Below, in pieces: positions 6,903 to 15,550 of a stretch of 36,461 bases of DNA (position 1 is the stretch's first letter; each line of letters starts with the position of its first letter). The position numbers and the translations under genes are program-made. The DNA is from Rhodospirillaceae bacterium UBA4468 (GTDB lineage: Bacteria; Pseudomonadota; Alphaproteobacteria; Rhodospirillales; Casp-alpha2): the NCBI GenBank assembly GCA_002389385.1, contig DGOK01000036.1, positions 31,071-67,531 of the forward strand, read 5' to 3'. The notes beneath the pieces are model-generated. The model searched no databases. It saw nothing but the letters and a program-made list of their open reading frames with translations, and was not told the DNA's origin.

Positions 6903-8704
6903 GCGCGCCCGTTTTCATAACGCTTACCGAGACCGGTGAAGCACTCGCACGACGGTTAGCGTCTGATGTCTCGGGTGCTGAAGTGCACGGCCTTGCGAAT
7001 AGAACCGCGTCTCCAGATATTTCCTTTAGTGAAACCATGACGCATATCGCATCACTTTTTGCGACAGGTCGTCCGATCATTGGCATCTGTGCGGCGGGCA
7101 TTCTGGTCCGCGCCGTGGCCGGGTCTTTGGTGGATAAACGAACAGAGCCGCCAGTGATTGCAATCGCTGAAGATGGCTCTGCTGTCGTGCCAATACTCGG
7201 TGGACATAACGGGGCCAATCAGTTGGCACGTGAGCTTGCGGCGGCTCTGGGCATTGATGCGGCTGTGACCACTGCGAGTGATGTCGTCCTCGGATTTGCG
7301 CTGGATGACCCCCCGGTGGGATGGCGTGTCACGGATACCCGTCCGGCCAAGGCCGTGGCTGCGGCTTTATTGGCTCGGCAGCCTGTTCGGTTGATGGCGG
7401 ATGAAAGGTTGCCTGCTGCAGACTGGTTGGAAATCCCAAAGTCAGATGTGTCGGGCGCACCGATTGTTCATGTGACAACAAGCGATACGGATCAAGGGCC
7501 GAACGTTCTTGCCTTGAATCCACAGGTTCTGACTTTAGGGGTCGGCTGTGAGCGAGGCTGCACACTGGAAGAATTATCGACACTCGTCACTGAAACGTTG
7601 GCAGACGTTGACTTGGCTAAAGGAGCTATTGCCTGCGTCGCATCGCTGGATTTGAAATCAGATGAAGCAGCCGTCTTGGATGTTGCTTTTGAGCTTGGCG
7701 TGCCAGCACGGTTTTTTGATGCGACCACCCTTGAAGCTGAGACACCGCGCCTGAAAACACCTTCAGACATCGTCTTCGCTGAAGTCGGATGTCACGGCGT
7801 TTCCGAAGGGTCTGCGCTGGCAGCGGCGGGGCCTGACGCTGAGTTGATCGTAGCGAAGCGGCTGTCGAAGCGGGCAACATGTGCGATTGCGCGCGCACCC
7901 GGTATTATTGATCCGTTGACCGTTGGGCGTGCTCGCGGGCGGTTGTCTATTGTAGGTATCGGACCGGGGCAGGCTGCATGGCGCACACCGGAAGTCACAT
8001 CGTGGCTTGGCACGGCGACGGATGTGGTTGGATACGGCCTATATCTAGATCTTTTGGGCGATCTGATAAATGGTAAAGAACGCCACATGTCGGAATTGTC
8101 AGAAGAGGAAGCACGCGTCAGACGGTCTATTGAGTTGGCTGCCGAGGGCCGGGACGTTGCGTTGGTGAGCTCAGGGGATGCTGGGATTTACGCGATGGCT
8201 GCGCTCGCGTTTGAAGTGCTGGACCGGGACAACAATCCAAAGTTTAACCGTATTGAAATGCGTGTTAGTCCTGGTATTTCTGCTGTACAGGCAGCAGCAG
8301 CCCGGATTGGTGCGCCGTTGGGGCATGACTTTGCGCTGATCTCGTTGTCTGATCTTTTGACACCGTGGGAAGTGATCGAAAATCGCATCCGCGCTGTCGC
8401 GGCGGGAGATTTTACGGTCGCATTTTATAACCCGGTATCAAAACGACGCCGTACTCAGTTGGCAGCGGCCAAGGAAATTCTATTGCAAAGCCGACCAGCT
8501 GAGACGCCTGTCGTCTTGGCGCGTAACCTTGGACGGAACGAAGAAACTATTCGTGTTGTACCCTTGTCAGACCTTGAGGTCGATATGGTCGATATGCTGA
8601 CATTGGTATTAGTTGGATCGTCGTCTACTGTGCATATGACGCGTGGCGTTAACGACTGGGTTTACACCCCGCGCGGTTACGCCGCCAAGATAACCAAAAA
8701 CTAG
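6899..8704 (+). CDS. cbiG-cobJ: CbiG-CobJ fusion: cobalt-precorrin-5A hydrolase / precorrin-3B (factor III) C17-methyltransferase
   Basis: This 601-residue protein fuses two pathway enzymes. Residues 1 to about 345 are CbiG: the N domain has GICAAGILVRAVAG and the glycine-rich GGHNGANQLARELA, and the C domain has LTLGVGCERGCTLEEL and FAEVGCHGVSEGSALAA. CbiG opens the ring-A lactone and releases acetaldehyde in the cobalt-early route. Residues from about 350 are CobJ/CbiH: LSIVGIGPGQAAWRTPEV, VSSGDAGIYAMA, VSPGISAVQAAAARIGAP and VAFYNPVSKRR. CobJ/CbiH performs C17 methylation and ring contraction. The N-terminal ATGA overlap with cobI continues the operon. CbiG in the fusion favours the anaerobic-type sequence of steps and explains why no cobG is needed. 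Confidence 0.93.
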   Translation: MSAPVFITLTETGEALARRLASDVSGAEVHGLANRTASPDISFSETMTHIASLFATGRPIIGICAAGILVRAVAGSLVDKRTEPPVIAIAEDGSAVVPILGGHNGANQLARELAAALGIDAAVTTASDVVLGFALDDPPVGWRVTDTRPAKAVAAALLARQPVRLMADERLPAADWLEIPKSDVSGAPIVHVTTSDTDQGPNVLALNPQVLTLGVGCERGCTLEELSTLVTETLADVDLAKGAIACVASLDLKSDEAAVLDVAFELGVPARFFDATTLEAETPRLKTPSDIVFAEVGCHGVSEGSALAAAGPDAELIVAKRLSKRATCAIARAPGIIDPLTVGRARGRLSIVGIGPGQAAWRTPEVTSWLGTATDVVGYGLYLDLLGDLINGKERHMSELSEEEARVRRSIELAAEGRDVALVSSGDAGIYAMAALAFEVLDRDNNPKFNRIEMRVSPGISAVQAAAARIGAPLGHDFALISLSDLLTPWEVIENRIRAVAAGDFTVAFYNPVSKRRRTQLAAAKEILLQSRPAETPVVLARNLGRNEETIRVVPLSDLEVDMVDMLTLVLVGSSSTVHMTRGVNDWVYTPRGYAAKITKN

Positions 8705-8711
8705 GGAGATC

Positions 8712-9224
8712 ATGATGAGAACACTTATTGTTGTTCTGTTGGCTTAAATGCTTGGCCAACATGCGAATGCTCAATCGACGCCTCCAGCTCAGGGTCAAAA
8801 AGTATTGGATGATATTGCCAAGGTTGTTTTCGAAGAAGCTAAACGCCGCGTCATTAAAGAATATTATGACCGCGTACCGGGCGCTAAAGCGACCAATGAG
8901 CAAGACGAAGATAAAGATAAGTCGAAATCGGCAAAGAAAAACAAAGGCAAAGACAAAGATAAAAGTGCTAAAGGCAAGGGCCGTGATAATGGTTTGCCAC
9001 CGGGCTTGGCAAAACGTGATCAGCTTCCTCTCGGCCTGGCAAAGCGAGGTAATCGACTCCCGTCTGGTTTGATGAAAAGTGACTTGCCGCCTGAGCTTGA
9101 GGCGTCTCTACCGAAACTGCCCAATAACGTAGAGGGTGTTGTTGTCGATACTGATGTCCTGCTTGTTCAAAAAGGCACGGATCCCATTTTTGATGTAATT
9201 GAAGGGATTATAACAGGAAAATGA
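8712..9224 (+). pseudogene. CigR/RcnB-like secreted protein with stop codon in the signal peptide
   Basis: The frame starts at ATG 8712 (or 8715) behind a good ribosome binding site, AGGGAG at 8703-8708, and encodes MMRTLIVVLLA followed by TAA at 8745-8747 (codon 12). It then continues in the same frame with MLGQHANAQS and about 150 further residues. Read through, the first 21 codons or so form a plausible signal peptide ending in ANAQ. The mature part has a Lys/Asp-rich linker and repeated LPPGLAKR-type motifs, ending DTDVLLVQKGTDPIFDVIEGII, which resembles CigR/RcnB-like periplasmic proteins; RcnB proteins affect nickel and cobalt homeostasis. An ATG directly after the stop (8748) could allow reinitiation, but that product would lack the hydrophobic core of its signal. 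The stop overlaps the cobM start (ATGA at 9221). The rest of the frame is intact, so this is either a very recent mutation or a sequence error. Confidence 0.72.
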
Positions 9225-9982
9225 CTGTTCACTTTATTGGCGCCGGGCCGGGTGCGCCGGACCTGATCACAGTGCGTGGCTTGAAGCTTATTCAAGCTGC
9301 ACCTGTCGTACTCTATGCGGGATCGCTGGTCCCCGAAGCAGTCATTGCCGAAGCGCCGAGTGATGCGCTGATCCTTGATACGGCGCCGATGCATCTGGAC
9401 CAGATCATTGAAGAAATGCAAAAGGCACATGCGGATAGTAAAGACGTCGCGCGGGTGCATTCCGGCGATCCATCTCTTTACGGGGCGGTTGCTGAACAGA
9501 TGCGGAAACTCGACGCGCTTGGTATTGATTATGAAGTGACACCGGGCGTGTCGGCATATGCCGCGACGTCGGCAGCACTTAAAAAAGAACTGACGTTACC
9601 TGATGTTGCACAGACAGTGATCCTGACTCGGACCGCCGTTCGATCTTCATCGATGCCGAACGGTGAAGATCTGGACACTTTGGGTAAGACCGGTGCGACG
9701 TTGGCAATCCATCTGTCGGTGAATAATCTCGCTCACGTACAACGAACCTTGATTCCTCATTACGGTGAGGATTGCCCTGTCGTTGTTGCCTACCGAGTGA
9801 CCTGGCCAGATGAAATGTTCATTCATGGTACGATTGGGGATATCCGCGAAAAGGTTAAAGCTTCGGGGATAACCCGCACAGCCTTGATTATGGTGGGCCG
9901 GGTTCTTGGTACAGATAATTTTGATGACTCGCGGCTTTATGCAGCTGATCATCATCATATTTTACGGCCCCGTGTGAAGTAA
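9221..9982 (+). CDS. cobM: Precorrin-4 / cobalt-precorrin-4 C11-methyltransferase
   Basis: CobM/CbiF methylates C11 of the contracted macrocycle with SAM. The 253-residue protein opens TVHFIGAGPGAPDLITVRG, with the family's VLYAGSLVPEAVI, RVHSGDPSLYGAVAEQM and VTPGVSAYAATSAALKKELTLP, and ends in RVLGTDNFDDSRLY. Length is normal. Its ATG overlaps the stop of the CigR-like frame by four bases, so its translation is probably coupled to that frame, and the early stop at 8745 could lower cobM expression if ribosomes do not reinitiate. A gap of 99 bp follows before the Fe-S protein gene. Confidence 0.95.
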   Translation: MTVHFIGAGPGAPDLITVRGLKLIQAAPVVLYAGSLVPEAVIAEAPSDALILDTAPMHLDQIIEEMQKAHADSKDVARVHSGDPSLYGAVAEQMRKLDALGIDYEVTPGVSAYAATSAALKKELTLPDVAQTVILTRTAVRSSSMPNGEDLDTLGKTGATLAIHLSVNNLAHVQRTLIPHYGEDCPVVVAYRVTWPDEMFIHGTIGDIREKVKASGITRTALIMVGRVLGTDNFDDSRLYAADHHHILRPRVK

Positions 9983-10081
9983 TGCCTCGACACTGACAAT
10001 GTTTGGGTAACAAGTCGATAATTGACGCGTTAAGCCAGCCCGCATAGCGTTCTTTAACTTAATTCAGTTCGGGAGCATATC

Positions 10082-11419
10082 GTGGCAACGAGCGTAGAAG
10101 CGTTTATTACATCATTGGACAACCGTATTGATGGCATTATTGACGCCTGCACCATGTGTGGTCGCTGCGCCGAAGTTTGCCCTACGCCTGCCGTGCTTGA
10201 GATTGAAGAGACCGCACCAGAAGCTTTGGCAACAGGCGTGATCGACATTCTAAAAGGTGCGCCGCATGACGAAGATGCCGAAGCTTGGGCGCGTGCGTGT
10301 TGTGGCACCGGGCATTGTATCGATGTCTGTGCTGAAGGTATTAACCCACGCTTTATGTTGACCATGGCACGTCGCCGTTTGAACGAGCGTGCGGATATTA
10401 AGCCGCGCCGGGACACGGGACGCGAGATGTTTCAATGGATGAGCCGGGGTGTTCGGATGTTGTCGCGGCTGCAAATGCCAACGGATGTTCTGGCACGCCT
10501 TAACCCGCCAATGAAACGCGCCACGTCGGAACAAAAGCTTGAGATCATTTTTTATACGGGCTGTAATTTGCTCAAGACACCGCATATCGGATTGCTGTGC
10601 CTTGATGTGTTGGACCGCTTGAATGTTCGCTATGAAGTTTATGGTGGGCCAGGGAATTGTTGTGGCGTGTTGCAGTTTCGTCTGGGGGATACAGAAAACG
10701 CCGGACGTCAGGCGATAAAAACCGTAGAGAGATTTCAGGAAACTGGCGCTGCGGAAGTGCTGGCTTGGTGTCCGACCTGTCATATTCAGTTTGGTGAAAT
10801 CGCGATGCCATCGATGGAACCATCCAAAGACCCCATATTCGATATGAATATGTTCCCGGTCTACCTGCATCGTCATTTAGATAAACTCAAAGTATTCATG
10901 ACAACGCCTGTGAAGAAAAAGGTCGCCCTGTTTGAGTTCCCGGGATCTCTTGGTGTGACCGAAGCTGTGACATCTGTGCTGTCAGCAATCCCTGGCATTG
11001 AAGTTGTTGATCTTGGCCTGAAGCGGGCTGGATATCAGTTGTCCGCATTGGAGACGATGCCAGAATATCGTGCGCGGACTGTTATTGAAATCTTTCAAGC
11101 GGCTGAAGAGCAAGGCGTTGATAGTGTCTGTAGTGTGTTTCACGCGGATCACCGCGAGCTTGTGTCGCATGACAAAGCATGGCCGTTCGATATCATTAAT
11201 TACATGGATTTGATTGGTGAAAGCCTTGGCATCGTCGAAGAAGATATCTTCAAGCGCTTAAAGACAATGCAGGACGTTGACGCCATCGTCGCATCATCCG
11301 CGGATACAATTGCCGAACACGGCATGGACTTGGATGAAGCCCGCGATGCCGTCATGACATATATTCTTGAAGAGCAACACGTCCCGATTGACCGGGCTGC
11401 GCAGGCTAAGCTCAGCTGA
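10082..11419 (+). CDS. HdrD/GlpC-like Fe-S protein with CCG domain, inside the corrin cluster
   Basis: This 445-residue protein has an N-terminal two-cluster ferredoxin-like domain: C23, C26, C29, C33 (CTMCGRCAEVCP), then C73, C74, C79, C83 (CCGTGHCIDVC). A heterodisulfide-reductase CCG domain follows. C161, C193-C194 and C230-C233 have spacings of 31 and 35 residues, the standard pattern for a noncubane or 4Fe-4S cysteine-rich site. The second CCG repeat expected in HdrB/HdrD/GlpC proteins is degenerate: the matching places read LKRAGYQ and CSVFHADH, so only one such site is likely. No membrane helix or flavin motif is visible. The start is GTG at 10082, with GGAG about eight bases upstream. 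Proteins of this family pass electrons in redox complexes. Its place between cobM and cobK suggests a reductive role in cobalamin synthesis, but no substrate can be assigned. Confidence 0.85.
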   Translation: MATSVEAFITSLDNRIDGIIDACTMCGRCAEVCPTPAVLEIEETAPEALATGVIDILKGAPHDEDAEAWARACCGTGHCIDVCAEGINPRFMLTMARRRLNERADIKPRRDTGREMFQWMSRGVRMLSRLQMPTDVLARLNPPMKRATSEQKLEIIFYTGCNLLKTPHIGLLCLDVLDRLNVRYEVYGGPGNCCGVLQFRLGDTENAGRQAIKTVERFQETGAAEVLAWCPTCHIQFGEIAMPSMEPSKDPIFDMNMFPVYLHRHLDKLKVFMTTPVKKKVALFEFPGSLGVTEAVTSVLSAIPGIEVVDLGLKRAGYQLSALETMPEYRARTVIEIFQAAEEQGVDSVCSVFHADHRELVSHDKAWPFDIINYMDLIGESLGIVEEDIFKRLKTMQDVDAIVASSADTIAEHGMDLDEARDAVMTYILEEQHVPIDRAAQAKLS

Positions 11420-12170
11420 GCGACAACGTTTTCTGTGTGTACTTGAATGCGTCTTCGATACCGCTCACCGTCACACATTCAGGCATGGCCGGGCGATCAA
11501 TCATTATGACTTCGATGCCAAGCGCTCGGGCCGCCTGAATTTTGGCGACCGTCCCATCGCCGCCAGCATTCTTTGAGACCATCAGATCGATCCCGAGTAA
11601 TCGGTACAACGCGATCTCATCATCTTTTTTATAAGGCGGGGTGCCGATAATGATCTCTGCATCTTGAATAGGTAAGGCATTCTTGGGCGTTTCAATCAGG
11701 CGCACGAACAGCTTTGTTGTGATAATAGGCGTGAACGCAGCGACGTCATTGATGCCGGTCGTCACTAGGCACGCGTCCGAGCGCCGGGAAATTTCATGAA
11801 CAGCTTCATTGATGTCAGAAACATGAACCCAACGATCGTTATCTTCTTTCTGCCAAGGGGGACGTGACAGCATGATATGTGGCGTGTCTGTCGCGTGCGC
11901 GGCTTCAATGGCATACGCTGAAATTTTTGTAGCATAGGGATGCGTCGCATCAATAAGTAAATCAGGTTTGACGTTGCGCAGATATGTCGTCAGGCCATCA
12001 ACGCCGCCAAAACCACCTTCCCGGATACCGCCTTTGGGTAATCTGGGGTTTGCGGTCCGACCGGCTAATGAGGTTACGACACACAGGGTCTTTCCATACG
12101 TATCAACCAATAAATTGGCGAGTTTACGGGCTTCTGTTGTACCGCCCAAAATGACAACTTTTTTAGGCAT
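11412..12170 (-). CDS. cobK: Precorrin-6A / cobalt-precorrin-6A reductase
   Basis: CobK/CbiJ reduces the macrocycle of (cobalt-)precorrin-6A with NADPH. The product begins PKKVVILGGTTEARKLANLL, the family's Rossmann-like glycine motif, followed by DATHPYATKIS and, near the end, VSKNAGGDGTVAKIQAARALGIEVIMIDRP, all typical. The start at 12170 (252 residues) is preferred to 12182 because it fits the family N-terminus; it overlaps the end of cbiD by eight bases. The gene is convergent with the Fe-S protein gene, with an eight-base overlap of the two 3' ends at 11412-11419. Confidence 0.94.
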   Translation of the reverse strand: MPKKVVILGGTTEARKLANLLVDTYGKTLCVVTSLAGRTANPRLPKGGIREGGFGGVDGLTTYLRNVKPDLLIDATHPYATKISAYAIEAAHATDTPHIMLSRPPWQKEDNDRWVHVSDINEAVHEISRRSDACLVTTGINDVAAFTPIITTKLFVRLIETPKNALPIQDAEIIIGTPPYKKDDEIALYRLLGIDLMVSKNAGGDGTVAKIQAARALGIEVIMIDRPAMPECVTVSGIEDAFKYTQKTLSLS

Positions 12171-13266
12171 CGCTGGTCCCAACGCGAACGCCTTGGCGGT
12201 TATAAATGATAATCATGATATCCGTTTCTCCCCCCAATGAAGCCATTGCCGTTTCGCGTGCACCTTTTGCAATTGCATTGGCTAAGGGGACACCTGCGGC
12301 CTGACAAATCTCAAGGGCCTGCATTGCGGTATTTGCGGTCGAGATTTCTGCTGCAGTTTCCTTGAGTGCGCCATGAGCTTTGGCAGTGTACGCCAGCTTT
12401 TCCATATCAACGCTTGAGCGTTTGGAGTGTAGATCAAGATGCCCTTGCGCCAGTTTGGTCAATTTTGCGAACCCGCCGGCAATTGTCAGTTTTGGCGTGG
12501 GGTGGCGGCGAATATATTTGAGTAGACCGCCCGCGAAGTCGCCCATGTCGATAAAAGCTTGTTCAGGCAAGTCGGAAAATTCACGCATCGCTGCGGCTTC
12601 GGACGTTGATCCGGTCGCGGCGATCAATTGTGTGATGCCTTGCAGGTTGGCAACATCAACGCCCCGGTGGATCGAATTGATCCATGACGCACATGAAAAG
12701 GGGATCACAATACCCGTGGTGCCAAGGACACTTAGCCCACCTTTTATGCCGAGTCGCCCGTTCATTGTCTTTTCAGCGAGCTTTTGCCCGCCCGGGATCG
12801 AAATGATGACAGTCAGGTCGCAGGTTGCATCAAGGTCTTCGGCGACGGCTATTAATGCATCTGTGATGATAGCGCGGGGGCCGGGATTAATCGCAGGCTC
12901 ACCAACGGGTACAGGTAATCCCGGCAGTGTTACGGTGCCGACACCATCGCCAGCTTGAAACGAAATGCCACGCCCATCGGTCTTGAGCACGATATCAACG
13001 ATAATCTCAGCACCATGAGTGACATCCGGGTCATCGCCAGCGTCTTTAATGATGCTCGCACGCCAACCGGCTTCGGTTTGCTCACACGTTGCCAGACTAA
13101 ATTCGGGCGTTTCACCTTTTGGCAACTGGATACGTACTGACTTTTGAGCATGTTCGGTGAGGAGGGAACGAAAAGCAGCAGCGCCAGCGCCAGCGGCACA
13201 CGCACCTGTGGTCCAGCCACGGCGTAACTCACCTTCAGGTTTTCGTGCGGGGGGTGCTACATTCAT
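12163..13266 (-). CDS. cbiD: Cobalt-precorrin-5B C1-methyltransferase
   Basis: CbiD methylates C1 in the cobalt-early pathway; the aerobic route uses the unrelated CobF instead, so this gene is strong evidence for the anaerobic-type route here. The 367-residue protein begins with the signature RRGWTTGACAAGAGAAAF and includes DAGDDPDVTHGAEI, AINPGPRAIITDAL and GGLSVLGTTGIVIPFSC, all diagnostic for CbiD. It is the first gene of a two-gene minus-strand unit with cobK, transcribed away from the SCO gene across a 120-bp divergent gap. Confidence 0.96.
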   Translation of the reverse strand: MNVAPPARKPEGELRRGWTTGACAAGAGAAAFRSLLTEHAQKSVRIQLPKGETPEFSLATCEQTEAGWRASIIKDAGDDPDVTHGAEIIVDIVLKTDGRGISFQAGDGVGTVTLPGLPVPVGEPAINPGPRAIITDALIAVAEDLDATCDLTVIISIPGGQKLAEKTMNGRLGIKGGLSVLGTTGIVIPFSCASWINSIHRGVDVANLQGITQLIAATGSTSEAAAMREFSDLPEQAFIDMGDFAGGLLKYIRRHPTPKLTIAGGFAKLTKLAQGHLDLHSKRSSVDMEKLAYTAKAHGALKETAAEISTANTAMQALEICQAAGVPLANAIAKGARETAMASLGGETDIMIIIYNRQGVRVGTSDA

Positions 13267-13325
13267 GTTTATAGTTTACGCAGAGACTGGGGTGGACGCC
13301 AATGCTCAGGTTAATGCGGGAAGTC

Positions 13326-13353
13326 TTGATGAAATGCTGCATTATCCTATGAT
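13326..13353 (+). promoter_or_regulatory. Possible sigma-70 type promoter for the SCO-cobB unit
   Basis: TTGATG (13326-13331) and TATGAT (13348-13353) are separated by 16 bases, and the SCO gene starts 33 bases further on at 13387. Four of six and five of six bases match the general sigma-70 consensus. The site lies in the divergent gap between cbiD and the SCO gene. It is a pattern match only. Confidence 0.4.
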
Positions 13354-13386
13354 TAGGCTTCGACGCGCTTATCATGTGAGGCGACA

Positions 13387-14124
13387 ATGGCAGACGATAA
13401 ATCAGACAATAAGACACCAAAGGCAAAGGCGAAGACTAAGCCCGAGCTGAAAGCGGATAAACTGCTTGATGGAGGCCCTAAAGCAGCTGCACCAGCACCA
13501 AAAAGAAAGTCAGGTGGGAAATTACTCATCTTCCTTGTATGTGTTTTGGTTCTTGCCTTTGTGATCGTTCTCGCAGGGTCAGAATACTTCGCCAAACGGG
13601 GCGCTGAAGACACGTCGACATCAACTTCCAGTGGCCCAACTGTTGGTGGCCCCTTCGAGTTGGTGAACCATAAGGGTGAGGTCGTAACAGAGAAAACCTT
13701 CATGGGTGGTTATATGATGGTCTTCTTTGGCTATACATATTGCCCCGATGTCTGCCCAACAATCTTAAGCGACATTGCGACAACGTTGGATATCCTTGGT
13801 GACGAGAAGGGCGGCAAAATCACACCGGTTATGATCAGTGTTGATCCCGCTCGTGATACACCCGAGCATCTGTTAGAATATGTGTCGTTTTTCCACCCTC
13901 GTACTGTTGGTTTAACAGGGACCGAGGAACAGATTAAGGTGGCGGCTCGTGCGTACCGGGTCTATTACAGCATCAATAAGCCTCAAAGTGATGATCCGCT
14001 GGATTATTTGGTCGACCATACATCCATCGTGTATTTGATGGGGCCTGATGGAAAGCTGGTCACGCATTTCTCACATGGCACAACGCCAGAAGTGATTGCC
14101 GAGAGGCTCGGAAAGATTCTGTGA
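13387..14124 (+). CDS. SCO1/SenC-family copper chaperone or thiol protein
   Basis: The 245-residue protein has a basic, Lys/Pro/Ala-rich cytoplasmic N-terminus (1-43), one membrane helix at about 46-63 (LLIFLVCVLVLAFVIVLAG), and a periplasmic thioredoxin-like SCO domain. The copper ligands are present: C119 and C123 in YCPDVCP, and H211 in LVDHTSIVYL. SCO proteins deliver copper to the CuA site of cytochrome oxidase or act as membrane thiol-disulfide proteins. It sits between cbiD and cobB, and its stop codon overlaps the cobB GTG start, so it is co-transcribed with a corrin gene. No oxidase genes are visible nearby. Confidence 0.92.
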   Translation: MADDKSDNKTPKAKAKTKPELKADKLLDGGPKAAAPAPKRKSGGKLLIFLVCVLVLAFVIVLAGSEYFAKRGAEDTSTSTSSGPTVGGPFELVNHKGEVVTEKTFMGGYMMVFFGYTYCPDVCPTILSDIATTLDILGDEKGGKITPVMISVDPARDTPEHLLEYVSFFHPRTVGLTGTEEQIKVAARAYRVYYSINKPQSDDPLDYLVDHTSIVYLMGPDGKLVTHFSHGTTPEVIAERLGKIL

Positions 14125-15488
14125 CAACACGTACTTTGACCGGTTTACCGGGGAGTGGCTTGATCATTGCCGCCCCTTCGTCGGGAAGTGGAAAAACCCT
14201 TATTACCTTGGGCTTGCTTCGACATCTCCGTGATGCAGGCATCGATATTATCTCAGCAAAAACCGGGCCTGATTATATTGATCCCGCATTTCATGCTGCG
14301 GCAACCAGTCGCCCATGTCGCAATCTCGATCCATGGGCCATGCGCGATCACACGTTGGCGGAACTCGCAGGCGATATGGCGGCGAATGCAGATGATATTA
14401 TCTGTGAAGGCGTCATGGGCCTTTTTGATGGGGCAACGCAAAGTGGCGATAGCTCGGATGGCTCTACAGCAGCTTTGGCTGAAATCACAGGCTGGCCGGT
14501 TATACTTGTCATAGACGCGTCTAAGCAGGCGGCGAGTGCCGCGGTTATTGCCAAGGGTTTTGCAGATCACCGTAAGAATGTCGATGTTGCAGGTGTGATC
14601 TTCAATAAAGTCGGTGGTCCGCGTCACGTTGAAATTCTGGAACAAGCGATGGCCCGCATCGCACCTGATACTCGTGTCTTCGGGGTACTCCCTCGTAATG
14701 ATGACCTGCAATTACCATCAAGGCATCTGGGCCTGGTGCAAGCGCGTGAACATAATAATCTTGAGACGTTTTTAGATAAAGCAGCAGCGTGGGTTGGCGA
14801 GCATCTTGATATCGCTGCGATGCGTCGCACGATGCGCCCATGGCCTGTGCGCCCGAAATCTGATGCGCCGGTTTTGATACCGCCATTGGGCCAGCGGATT
14901 GCGGTTGCTAAGGATGATGCCTTCGCATTTGCCTACTCTGCGACGATTGATGGGTGGCGTGCTGCTGGGGCCGAGATCAGTTTCTTTTCACCGCTGACCA
15001 ATCAAGCGCCTGATGTTCGCGCTGATGCGATTTACCTGCCTGGCGGATATCCTGAACTTTATGCTGGAAGGCTGGCGGCAAACTGGGATTTCCTCGAAGG
15101 CTTACAACAAGCGGCTGATAAATTGAAAGCGATCTTTGGCGAATGTGGCGGGTACATGGTGCTGGGGCATGGCTTGACGGATGCTGACGGCCGACGTCAT
15201 CCAATGGCATGCTTGCTGCCGCTAGAGACAAGCTTTGCCGCCCGCAAATTACATATTGGGTATCGTCGCGCTGTACTGGCCAAGGCAGGGCCATTGGGGG
15301 GCGCACGCACACGTTTTCGAGGTCACGAATTCCATTTCGCGTCTGTGATCGAAGAAGGGCCAGGCCTTCCCCTATTCAGATGCGAAGATGCGAGTGGGCG
15401 CGAGCTTGGCCAAATGGGTCTGGCCGATCGCCGTGTCGTTGGTTCGTTCATTCATTTAATCGATCTAGAAGCGCCTGAAGGCACTTAA
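14121..15488 (+). CDS. cobB: Cobyrinate / hydrogenobyrinate a,c-diamide synthase
   Basis: CobB/CbiA amidates the a and c acetate side chains with glutamine and ATP. The 455-residue protein begins with a P-loop at residues 18-26 (APSSGSGKT), followed by SAKTGPDYIDPAFH and CEGVMGLFDG, standard for the N-terminal ATPase half. The C-terminal half is a class I glutamine amidotransferase-like domain with the nucleophile C342 in GECGGYMVLG and LPGGYPELYAGRLA. The closing SFIHLIDL holds the expected His. The start is GTG at 14121, overlapping the SCO stop (GTGA). It is the last corrin gene in the window; later steps (adenosylation, cobyric acid synthesis, lower-ligand attachment) must be encoded elsewhere. 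Confidence 0.95.
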   Translation: MTTRTLTGLPGSGLIIAAPSSGSGKTLITLGLLRHLRDAGIDIISAKTGPDYIDPAFHAAATSRPCRNLDPWAMRDHTLAELAGDMAANADDIICEGVMGLFDGATQSGDSSDGSTAALAEITGWPVILVIDASKQAASAAVIAKGFADHRKNVDVAGVIFNKVGGPRHVEILEQAMARIAPDTRVFGVLPRNDDLQLPSRHLGLVQAREHNNLETFLDKAAAWVGEHLDIAAMRRTMRPWPVRPKSDAPVLIPPLGQRIAVAKDDAFAFAYSATIDGWRAAGAEISFFSPLTNQAPDVRADAIYLPGGYPELYAGRLAANWDFLEGLQQAADKLKAIFGECGGYMVLGHGLTDADGRRHPMACLLPLETSFAARKLHIGYRRAVLAKAGPLGGARTRFRGHEFHFASVIEEGPGLPLFRCEDASGRELGQMGLADRRVVGSFIHLIDLEAPEGT

Positions 15489-15550
15489 TCATTGCACCAA
15501 CGGGTGCGGCACATTAGCTAAAGTATGATGATCTAATTTAAGGTAGCAGT

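Noticed and set aside
10250..10876. 208-codon open frame on the minus strand
   Set aside because: It lies wholly antisense to the Fe-S protein gene, whose cysteine motifs and codon use are convincing; no domain was recognised and no ribosome binding site is present.
15494..15507. Terminator hairpin after cobB (GCACC, AACG, GGTGC)
   Set aside because: The stem is only five base pairs and no T run follows; it may be chance.
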